A stretch of 64,000 nucleotides of DNA from Lewinellaceae bacterium (GTDB taxonomy: Bacteria > Bacteroidota > Bacteroidia > Chitinophagales > Saprospiraceae), in assembly GCA_016712415.1 (NCBI GenBank), contig JADJRC010000025.1:4289-68288 (forward strand), read 5' to 3'. A model generated the notes under the pieces. The model was not told the origin of the DNA, did not search any database, and saw only the letters and a program-made list of their open reading frames with translations. Made by a program: the position numbers and the translations under genes. Shown one piece after another: positions 46,801-54,132 of the stretch; the stretch's first letter is position 1, and every line of letters starts with the position of its first letter.

Positions 46801-48823
46801 CATGCGCCGCACTTTAAAGTGCACGTCGGTGCAATTATCGTACGACCCGTCGTCGAACGTAGAAGCGTCGATGAGCGCCATGCCGTCGGCGCCGAGGGCT
46901 ACCTGGGTATGCGATTCGCAGGCGGCCAGGGGTGGCGTGATATCTGCAACCGTCAGTTGAAATGCACAGGTAGCGCTGTTGTCGCAGCCATCGGTGGCAA
47001 TATAGGTGACCAGGTGTACGCCTTGTGGCAGGCAGGCGGTCAGACTCAATGCACCGAGCGTATCTGGTATCCAGTAATTGTTTCCGGTAAAATCGTCCAG
47101 CGTTCCGTTGACGATATAGGTCCCGATCGGATTACCGGTGTATTGGTCATAAGCCGTCACCCTGGCTTCGATATTTTTCAGCCCCGAGCAGTTGTCGCTG
47201 AGCACGACATCCGGCAAATCGGCAATGGCACAGCAGTTGAATGGCTCCGTGCTGACAGTCAGGTCGGCAGGACAAGCGAAAACAGGCCCCTGCTCGTCGG
47301 AAACCTTGATGATCTGCGTGTGGTAGATCGGGTTGATACCCGGGGTAAATATTCCGCCCGGATAGCACCAGTCAACAATAGTCCAACTGCGGTGAATTTT
47401 GTAGGTGCCGGCACAGACGGGGATGATCTCGTCGTTGTAGGCAATGCTGATATCGCAGGAACTGTTGTTCGGGTATAGCGAAAAATGCCGCCCGTAATCG
47501 GAAAAATAAGGCGCCCCTGTATTCGCCGGACCAGTCAGCGGGTTATCGCACGCCACAACGGTATCCTGCGGCAGAACAAGCGCGTCGATATGCCTGCGTT
47601 GCAGGTAGATATACTGCAAACAGGTCGACATATTGTTGTAGGCATCCTTTGCCGTCCATTCGCGGATCAGGTAAGCGGCGATGTCCTTCTTGCCGTTGAT
47701 GCTGTCGCCGCAGATCACAGTCTGCCAGGTATCGACAAATTCCAGCGAACTGAGGATACAGTTGTCGCTCGCTGCGGGCCGGCCGGCTGCTATGCCAAGC
47801 GAGTCGGCGAAGTAGCCGGGCGAAAAGTTTTCTACGGCACAGGTCACGGTCAGGTCCTTGCAGGGGATCACCGGCGGGATTTTGTCTTCGATATGGATCG
47901 TGCTCCAGCAAAAACTGCCGTTGCAGGTATCCGTGACTTTCACCTTGAAGGTTTGTCCGACCTGCGCACAGGTAAGCGGGTTGTTCGCCGGTTGCCCTGT
48001 GAGGGTGAAAATAGCCACGCTGTATACATCCAGACCGTCGTCTACTCCCTCCAAAATCATATCGGGCGTGATCAGGGAAGAACCGTTCGGACCGATACTG
48101 AGGTACAGGTTGTCGTTGCAAACCACACCGACCGGTTCGTGAATGCTTACGATAACGCCGTCTGTGGCGGTGCAGCCGAACGCGTTTGTCACCGTAACAA
48201 AATAACCTGTGGTGACTGCCGGAGCAGCCGTGGTGCTGCAATTATTCGGGTCGCCCAGCCCGGTTACGGGCGCCCATTGGCAATCTGTGCCGCCCGAGGC
48301 AGACAACAGCGCACTGCCGCCGGGACAGATGGCGACGTCATTACCGGCGTTGGCAAGCGGCAGGGGATACACTATGATGCGTATTTCGACAAATGGCCGG
48401 CAGGCCGGGTCATTCAGGTCGGGGTCGCTGAGCAGCAGTCGGGCGTAGACGTAAAACGTATCCGTAGCAGCGACCGCCGGAAAAACCGCATTGTTCAGGG
48501 TAGCGACAAAAGGCCCGGCGCCGGCAAACTGGCCGGCTTCCACCGTGCCCAGCAAGTCGCCGCCGTTGTACATGTCGGTACCGGATTGCGGGGAGTCGAA
48601 AAAAACAAATTCGACGTCGACGGAATCACTGTCGGTTTCTACCGAAAGATCAGTGGAATTGTCGCCGGAACAGATGGCATAATTACCCGATATCTGACTG
48701 AGTGAGGTACAGGCAAAGGAAGGCGGCAGACAGGAAAAGGAGGCGGGGGCAGAAAGCTGAAACGCGGAATGCTGCGAGAATCATACCCACGCCAGTGAAG
48801 GCAGTGCGTAAGGAGATTAACAT
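43834..48823 (-). CDS. Giant T9SS surface protein with HYR repeats, dockerin-like and cohesin-like modules
   Basis: The main frame (at least 1579 aa, extending in frame to about 48720) has an Ig-like N-terminal region. Repeated HYR-type modules follow, with DxxPP...C...V and DNC motifs (DKIPPVIPCKDLTVTC, LSDNCSG, DITPPLAACESHTQV, DKIKPSCIAPDNVTVSC). After these come a CarboxypepD-like module, a dockerin-like duplicated segment (GVSTFDLVLISKHILG / SITTFDIVELRKLILG), a cohesin-like beta domain, and a T9SS tail (NRPNPFDTHTMIGFYLPE). Upstream, another frame offers MLISLRTAFTGVGMILAAF, signal-like, from ATG 48823. One extra base near 48720 separates it from the main frame. A -7 box at 48858 supports this start. 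Role: large adhesin or surface scaffold. Confidence 0.85.
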
Positions 48824-48857
48824 ACGAGAAGCGGTGAAACTGATTAGAATTGAACAA

Positions 48858-48865
48858 CAAACCTA
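48858..48865 (-). promoter_or_regulatory. Bacteroidota -7 box for the HYR protein gene
   Basis: TAGGTTTG on the minus strand is a perfect TAnnTTTG, 34 bases before the ATG at 48823. It argues that translation starts there and not at the internal ATG 48573. The remainder of 48866-49063 is AT-rich and holds nothing recognisable. Confidence 0.5.
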
Positions 48866-49063
48866 AAGCGCTGCTGCAACGGGATTACAGATACATTGAA
48901 GCAGTTTACCGCCGGCTTGGCATGCAAATATACCCTGTACTATTAAAAGAGTACGCCGGTTTTACGTTAAATAATTAGGGATGAGGCGGTTCTGTTTAGT
49001 ATATAGAGTTTTAAAAATTATTATTTATTGATATAATATTAATTCAGGTTGTTCATTGCCATC

Positions 49064-49097
49064 AAAAAGAAAGGCGCGCCTCGCGGCAGCGCCTTTC
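49064..49097 (-). terminator. Intrinsic terminator of groEL
   Basis: GAAAGGCGC (49069-49077) pairs with GCGCCTTTC (49089-49097). On the minus strand it is followed by TTTTT. It lies 40 bases past the groEL stop. Confidence 0.85.
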
Positions 49098-49137
49098 ATC
49101 ATTCTTACTAAAAGTTCTGTACGGTGGCAAACCGGAA

Positions 49138-50776
49138 TTACATCATGTCCATGCCGCCACCCATGCCCGGGTGGCCGTGGCCGGATTCTTTCTTCTCCGG
49201 TTTTTCATTGATGACGCATTCGGTGGTCAGCACAAGGCCGGCGATCGAAGCGGCATTTTCCAGTGCGATACGGGTAACTTTCGTCGGGTCGATGATACCC
49301 GCCTTTTTCAGGTCTTCGTAGCGATCGTGGCGGGCGTTGTAGCCAAAAGCATTTTTATTGTCGGCGACTTTATGGAACACCACCGAACCGTCGACTCCGG
49401 CATTTTCAGAGATGATACGGATAGGCGCTTCGAGGGATTTGCGCACGATAGCGATACCGTAGTTTTCATCTTCGTTTTCGCCTTTGAGATCTTTCAGGCT
49501 GTCGAGGGTGCGCACGAGGGCAACACCGCCGCCGGCAACGATGCCTTCTTCGATGGCTGCGCGTGTTGCGTGCAGCGCGTCGTCGACGCGGTCTTTTTTT
49601 CTCTTTCATTTCGACTTCCGTTGCAGCGCCTACATAGAGCACAGCCACACCGCCCGACAATTTGGCGAGGCGTTCCTGGAGTTTCTCCCGGTCGTAATCG
49701 CTGGTCGTGGCATCGATCTGTTGTTTGATCTGGTTCACGCGGGCTTTGATATCGTCGGATTTGCCCTTGCCGCCTACGACAGTCGTGTTGTCTTTGTCGA
49801 CGGTAACGCGCTCGCAGGAGCCCAGGTGTTCGAGGCCGGCGTTTTCCAGTTTGTAGCCTTGCTCTTCGCTGATGACGGTTGCGCCGGTGAGGACGGCGAT
49901 GTCTTCCAGCATGGCTTTGCGACGGTCGCCGAAACCAGGGGCTTTAACAGCAACTACTTTCAGGCCGGCGCGGAGGCGGTTGACCACCAGCACGCCAAGG
50001 GCCTGGCTGTCCACGTCTTCCGCGATGATCAGCAGCGGGCGACCGGTTTGCAGGCTTTTTTCCAACACCGGTACGAGGTCCTGCATGTTGCTGATTTTTT
50101 TATCGGTGATGAGCAGGTACGGATTTTCGTAGTCTGCGATCATCTTTTCAGCGTCGGTGATAAAGTAAGGGCTGAGGTAGCCGCGGTCGAATTGCATACC
50201 TTCCACGACATCCATATAGGTTTCGGTGCCTTTGGCTTCCTCTACGGTGATGACACCGTCTTTGGAAACGCGTTTCATGGCGCTGGCAATCAGTTTGCCG
50301 ATTTCTTCGTCGTTGTTGGCAGAGATAGCCGCCACTTGCTGGATTTTGTCGAAATCGTCGCCAATGGTTTCCGTTTGCTTCTTGAGATTTTCCACGACGA
50401 CTTTCACGGCTTTGTCGATACCGCGTTTGAGATCCATCGGGTTGGAGCCGGCGGCTACGTTTTTCAGACCGGCGGTTACCATTGCCTGGGCGAGTACGGT
50501 GGCCGTTGTGGTACCGTCGCCGGCAGCGTCAGCGGTTTTGCTGGCTACCTCTTTTACCATCTGGGCGCCCATGTTGGCTACCGGATCATCCAGTTCCACT
50601 TCTTTGGCCACCGTCACACCGTCTTTGGTGATGGCCGGAGCGCCGAAGGATTTCTGGATAACTACGTTCCGGCCTTTGGGGCCGAGGGTTACTTTCACGG
50701 CATTCGCCAGTGCGTCGATGCCGTCCTTGAGTTTTTCGCGGGCATCGCTATTAAAGCTGATTTGTTTAGCAGACAT
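49138..50776 (-). CDS. groL: Chaperonin GroEL, with one frameshift
   Basis: The frame starts MSAKQISFNSDAREKLKDGIDALANAVKVTLGPKGRNVVIQ and reaches EVEMKEKK. It then continues in another frame as DRVDDALHATRAAIEEGIVAGGG...VALVRTLDSLKDL to the C-terminal Gly-Met tail GHPGMGGGMDMM. The ATP-binding DAAGDGTTTATVLAQ is present. One extra base in the 7-T run at 49594-49600 explains the shift. GroEL is essential, so this is almost certainly a sequencing or consensus error. Corrected length is about 545 aa. It follows groES on the same strand, the normal groESL order, with a repeat-bearing spacer. Confidence 0.96.
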
Positions 50777-50834
50777 ATCTTGAAATTTGATGTGTTAAAC
50801 TGGTTATTTGACAGGCTTTACGAGGGATGATTAC

Positions 50835-50920
50835 ATTGCTGGATTGCTGGATTGTTATATTGCTGGATTGTTCAACACATTTCGCCAGCCAGGATACAGC
50901 AATCTAACAATGCAACAATA
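50835..50920. repeat. Octameric tandem repeats in inverted halves between groES and groEL
   Basis: Five consecutive octamers (ATTGCTGG, ATTGCTGG, ATTGTTAT, ATTGCTGG, ATTGTTCA; 50835-50874) are followed after 22 bases by three octamers in the opposite orientation (CAGCAATC, TAACAATG, CAACAATA; 50897-50920). Together they can fold into an imperfect hairpin within the groESL message. Confidence 0.75.
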
Positions 50921-50922
50921 AA

Positions 50923-51186
50923 TCAGATAATCACCAGGATATCTTCTTCGCGCATGATCAGGTAATCCTGACCTTCAAAATTGATCTCCTGGCCGGAGTA
51001 TTTACCGTAGAGTACGATGTCGCCGATTTGAACGGTCATCAGATTGCCGTCTTTGCCGGGACCCACGGCGATAACTTCACCGCGTTGCGGCTTTTCTTTG
51101 GCAGTGTCGGGGATAATGATCCCGCCTTTCGTTTTTTCATCAGCCGGCGCCGGTTTGATGATTACGCGGTCTGCGATTGGTTTCAT
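50923..51186 (-). CDS. groS: Co-chaperonin GroES
   Basis: The 87-aa protein has the GroES sequence: MKPIADRVIIKPAPADEKTKGGIIIPDTAKEKPQ with the mobile loop KTKGGIIIP, then GEVIAVGPG and YLIMREEDILVII at the end. It caps the GroEL ring during protein folding. It lies 146 bases upstream of groEL on the same strand. Length is slightly short but normal for the phylum. Confidence 0.97.
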   Translation of the reverse strand: MKPIADRVIIKPAPADEKTKGGIIIPDTAKEKPQRGEVIAVGPGKDGNLMTVQIGDIVLYGKYSGQEINFEGQDYLIMREEDILVII

Positions 51187-51638
51187 ACGTCAGAAATTAT
51201 TTTTATTTTGGTGAAACTAATTTTATGGTCGCAAAACAGAATTTCCTGTTGCCAGACAGGGCTTGCGCACGGAGACGCACTATCAGACTTCGTGCCATGC
51301 AAACATATCTGCCATTTTTGCAGGCAACTGTCACACTGTTTGTCACGATGGCACTGTCATGCCGACAAAATGGCTATTCAAAATGGACTTTCCTGCCGTT
51401 TCGCCGGTTGTCCGGATCGGGTTTGGCAGCCCCGTTTCAGGGTGAGCGCATTTTCTGCCGGCGGCAAAAACTGGTGAAAAAAGAACCGTTTCGGCCCGGT
51501 GAGAAAATCCCCGGTATGCTCGTAGAAACAGACAAAAATCAGGTGGCAAAATTTGGCGCATTCATTTGCTTTCGACATTTTTGCTCTGGCAACACTTACT
51601 TATTTACCCATTTGTGTATCAAATAAGTCTTTACACCT
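51187..51638. other. Gene-free spacer upstream of groES with TGTCA/TGGCA motif cluster
   Basis: No credible gene lies here; a 149-codon plus-strand frame has no homology-like features and lacks a signal or domain. Within 51311-51374 there is a cluster of short motifs: TGCCATTTT, TGTCA at 51329, 51341 and 51355, TGGCA at 51349, and GACAAAATGGC near 51364-51374. Its position upstream of groES makes it a candidate heat-shock control region. No clear TAnnTTTG was found for groES. A start region for the next plus-strand gene must also lie here. Confidence 0.4.
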
Positions 51639-52358
51639 ATGAGCACATTATCGGAAACATGGTTTATCGAGGGCAACATCGATTTCGAATCCAAGAAGTA
51701 CATGGTACTGGCCTATATCCAGAGGGTTAACAGCTGTTTTGACGGAAAAAAACTGTACCCTGAATTGGCAGACATCATTTTTCACTACAATAACCTGGTC
51801 AACTTTAAAAAGAACAAGCGGTTGATGCAAAACCGTTTTCCAAGGCGACTTACCGGCATACAACTCCAGAAACTCGAACTGATTTATGAGGAAATGATCG
51901 CCGACGACGAACTGATGGCGGAAATAGAACAGATCACCTATTACGCGTCCCAGCAAATGAAAGCGACGATATCCGGCGGTACCGACCTGTACGATTATGT
52001 GGAGAACAACATGACCATTACACCCGTTGGTATTCTGCCCCTGGATACCGACGAAGGCTATTTTTATCTCTGCGACGGTTATTTTCAGTCCATTCACGTC
52101 TATCAGTACCGGCTGAGTATTATCGAACGGTCCAATGACAGGTTCAGGGCACTGCGCTCCCAGCATGTCAGCAATTGGGAGCGCAACTTCACCAACACTT
52201 ACGAAAGCATCAAAGCCGATCTGATGCGGCACAACAAAACCCTCCAGACACCTGCGGTGTACACCATCGAGACCAATCTCGCATACCCGGTAGAGGAAAC
52301 GCTGCTACCGGTAGCCAAACGCTCGTTGGTGCGGTATATTGAAACAACTCGATTGTAG
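51639..52358 (+). CDS. Conserved hypothetical protein (239 aa)
   Basis: The 239-aa soluble protein begins MSTLSETWFIEGNIDFESKKYMVLAYIQRVNSCFDGKKLYPELADIIFHYNN. It is predicted mixed helix/strand, with no signal, membrane span or motif I recognise. There is an aromatic GYFYLCDGYFQSIHVYQYRLSIIE strand region and a C-terminal helix ending KRSLVRYIETTRL. The gene is clean, with typical codon use. It lies between groES (divergent) and the PfkB kinase (same strand, 146 bases downstream). Function unknown. Confidence 0.82.
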   Translation: MSTLSETWFIEGNIDFESKKYMVLAYIQRVNSCFDGKKLYPELADIIFHYNNLVNFKKNKRLMQNRFPRRLTGIQLQKLELIYEEMIADDELMAEIEQITYYASQQMKATISGGTDLYDYVENNMTITPVGILPLDTDEGYFYLCDGYFQSIHVYQYRLSIIERSNDRFRALRSQHVSNWERNFTNTYESIKADLMRHNKTLQTPAVYTIETNLAYPVEETLLPVAKRSLVRYIETTRL

Positions 52359-52504
52359 TATAGGCAGTTGACTTTTTTGCCGTATCATTGCGCCGAAATA
52401 GAAGTGTAAAGAATGGGATATAGTAAGATAAGTGCCTGTATGTCAGCAATGTATCGCACCTAACCCCTGCCCTTCCACGTTTTTAACGATCGTTTATCTT
52501 AGCA

Positions 52505-53437
52505 ATGCGAAGACCTGTTGACATTCTTTCCTGTGGGGAACTGCTGGTGGATTTCATGACTGCCGAATTTGTCCAAACCCTTGATGAAGCCACGCTTTTC
52601 AAACGTGTTCCGGGTGGCAGCCCCGCCAACCTGTGTATGAATATGGCCCGACTGGGCAACAGCACCATGCTGGCTGCCAGCGTGGGCAACGACGACATGG
52701 GGTCTATTCTTCGCAATTATGTATCCCGCCTCGGCGTGGATGTATCCTATGTTGTCCAGGTCGACGAACCGACTACCCTGATTCTGGTGACCCGTTCTGC
52801 TGCCGTATCCAACTTTCAGCCATACCGCGGCGCCGACGCCATGTTGTCTATCCGGCAATTTCCGTTCAGCCGCTTTGATGATATTTCGATATTGCACACG
52901 ACCTGTTTTGCGCTGAGTAAAAACCCCGCACAGCATGTTATCATGGAGGCCGCCGAAAAAGCGAAACGCGCGGGCTGCCAGCTCAGCATCGATGCCAATT
53001 ACGCCGAAAAGATATGGCCCGAACGCCGGGAGGCCCAGCGCCTGCTGTCGGAACTTTGCCGCCTGGGAACCCTCGTGAAAGTCAGCGATGTCGATTGGGG
53101 CCGGCTTTATGAAGACGAATCGCCAAAGCCGGATACCGTGATCGATCATTTCCTGAAAATGGGCGCTACCGAGGTGTGCTTTACCCTCGGCGCCGAAGGC
53201 TGCTGGGTGGGTGACAACAACCAACGCCATTTCCTGCCCGCCCGCCCTGTTGAGGTGAAAGATACCACCGGCGCCGGCGATGCTTTCTGGTCGGGATACC
53301 TCACCGCCCGGCTCGACGGCAAAAAACTGCTCGAATGTGCCATGGCCGGCCGCCGTATGGCGGAACTGAAACTCGGCCATTTCGGGCCGCTGCCCGACAA
53401 GGTAGACCGTGCGGATATCTACGTCGATATCCTTTGA
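52505..53437 (+). CDS. PfkB-family carbohydrate kinase (fructokinase-like)
   Basis: The 310-aa protein has the PfkB signatures GGSPANLCMNMARLG near the N terminus and DTTGAGDAFWSGYL near the C terminus, the latter with the catalytic Asp. The sugar-binding N-terminal ILSCGELLVDFM is fructokinase-like. It phosphorylates a sugar or related metabolite with ATP; fructose is the best guess. The ATG is preceded by TATCTTAG at 52495-52502, a one-mismatch -7 box only 2 bases upstream, which if real implies a leaderless transcript. Normal length, intact. Confidence 0.9.
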   Translation: MRRPVDILSCGELLVDFMTAEFVQTLDEATLFKRVPGGSPANLCMNMARLGNSTMLAASVGNDDMGSILRNYVSRLGVDVSYVVQVDEPTTLILVTRSAAVSNFQPYRGADAMLSIRQFPFSRFDDISILHTTCFALSKNPAQHVIMEAAEKAKRAGCQLSIDANYAEKIWPERREAQRLLSELCRLGTLVKVSDVDWGRLYEDESPKPDTVIDHFLKMGATEVCFTLGAEGCWVGDNNQRHFLPARPVEVKDTTGAGDAFWSGYLTARLDGKKLLECAMAGRRMAELKLGHFGPLPDKVDRADIYVDIL

Positions 53438-53463
53438 GTCTGGCAATTCCCGGAGTAACTTTG
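53433..53463 (+). promoter_or_regulatory. Consensus promoter directly at the DUF1905 gene start
   Basis: TTTG at 53433-53436, 19 bases, TAACTTTG at 53456-53463: a perfect match to TTTG-N19-TAnnTTTG. The ATG of the next gene is 5 bases after the -7 box, so transcription would start at or beside the start codon. The -33 part overlaps the kinase stop codon. Confidence 0.7.
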
Positions 53464-53468
53464 CCGTC

Positions 53469-53996
53469 ATGGCAACAGAAGAACCATTCCAATTCACCGC
53501 TGTACTGGAAGAGTCCACCAACAAACTCTGGGGCAGCCATATCGGCGTGCCGCAATGGGTGGCCGAAGCCCTCATCCCGGGAAGTGAAGACCGCCGTATG
53601 GTATGCACCCTGAACGAAAAGGTCGAATACCAGTGCGCGCTGCTCCCCCGCGGCGACGGGTCGTTCTTGGTCACCGTCAATAAAAAAAACTGCACACAAC
53701 TGGGCCTGAAACACGGCGCAAAAGTAAACGTCAGCCTGCGCAAAGACACCAGCACATACGGCCTTCCCATGCCGGAAGAACTCGCTGAAGTATTGGCACA
53801 GGACGAGCAGGCCAACACCTTATTCCACGCGCTCAGTCCCGGAAAAATCCGTACCCTGCTCTATGTCGCGGGCAATGTAAAAAATTCGGAAAGCCGGATA
53901 TTTCGCGCTATCGCCATCGCCGAACACCTGAAGGCCAACAAAGGCAGGATCGATTACAAGATATTGAACGGAGACCTGAAAAACCCGGTCCGGTAG
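53469..53996 (+). CDS. DUF1905 / YdeI-OmpD-associated family protein
   Basis: The product is 175 aa from MATEEPFQFTAVLEESTNKLWGSHIGVP. The N-terminal DUF1905 barrel (FTAVLEE...WGSHIGVPQWVAEAL; RRMVCTLNEKVEYQCALLPRGDGSFLVTVNKK) is followed by a C-terminal YdeI/OmpD-associated helical segment (LPMPEELAEVLAQDEQANTLFHALSPGKIRTLLYVAG). Its function is unclear; the family has been called bacteriocin-protection-like. The ATG at 53469 is chosen over the longer frame at 53409, which overlaps the kinase and lies upstream of the promoter. Confidence 0.88.
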   Translation: MATEEPFQFTAVLEESTNKLWGSHIGVPQWVAEALIPGSEDRRMVCTLNEKVEYQCALLPRGDGSFLVTVNKKNCTQLGLKHGAKVNVSLRKDTSTYGLPMPEELAEVLAQDEQANTLFHALSPGKIRTLLYVAGNVKNSESRIFRAIAIAEHLKANKGRIDYKILNGDLKNPVR

Positions 53997-54014
53997 GCGG
54001 CGTTTCAAGAAAAT

Positions 54015-54117
54015 GGGGTTCCCGCAGATTTTCGCAGAAAAACTTCGCAGATCGCCGCAGATTTAGTCTTTCTGCGTGAATCTGCTGACATTTTCTGCGA
54101 AAATCTGCGGGAACCCC
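54015..54117. terminator. Perfect 27-bp inverted repeat, probable bidirectional terminator
   Basis: The arms at 54015-54041 and 54091-54117 are exact reverse complements, beginning GGGGTTCCCGCAGATTTTCG. The plus side is followed by TTTTTCTT, and the reverse side by ATTTTCTTG. The 49-base loop contains more CGCAGAT and TCTGCG copies. It sits between the convergent DUF1905 and deiminase genes. Such CGCAGATTT repeats are common intergenic elements in Bacteroidota. Confidence 0.8.
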
Positions 54118-54132
54118 TTTTTCTTGCCCCCT

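Noticed and set aside
44629..47478. A 949-codon open frame on the plus strand
   Set aside because: It is the antisense of the HYR protein. The opposite strand shows clear repeated domains, signal and T9SS features, while this frame gives low-complexity His/Arg/Val-rich sequence with no domain.
49590..49605. Programmed frameshift in groEL
   Set aside because: GroEL is not known to use one, and other housekeeping genes here show the same kind of single-base error.
51177..51626. A 149-codon plus-strand frame in the groES upstream region
   Set aside because: No domain, signal or sensible composition; overlaps the groES start and the regulatory motif cluster.
53985..54130. CRISPR-like repeats from the CGCAGAT copies
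   Set aside because: Copies are short, in both orientations and unevenly spaced, with no cas gene; they fit a palindromic intergenic element.
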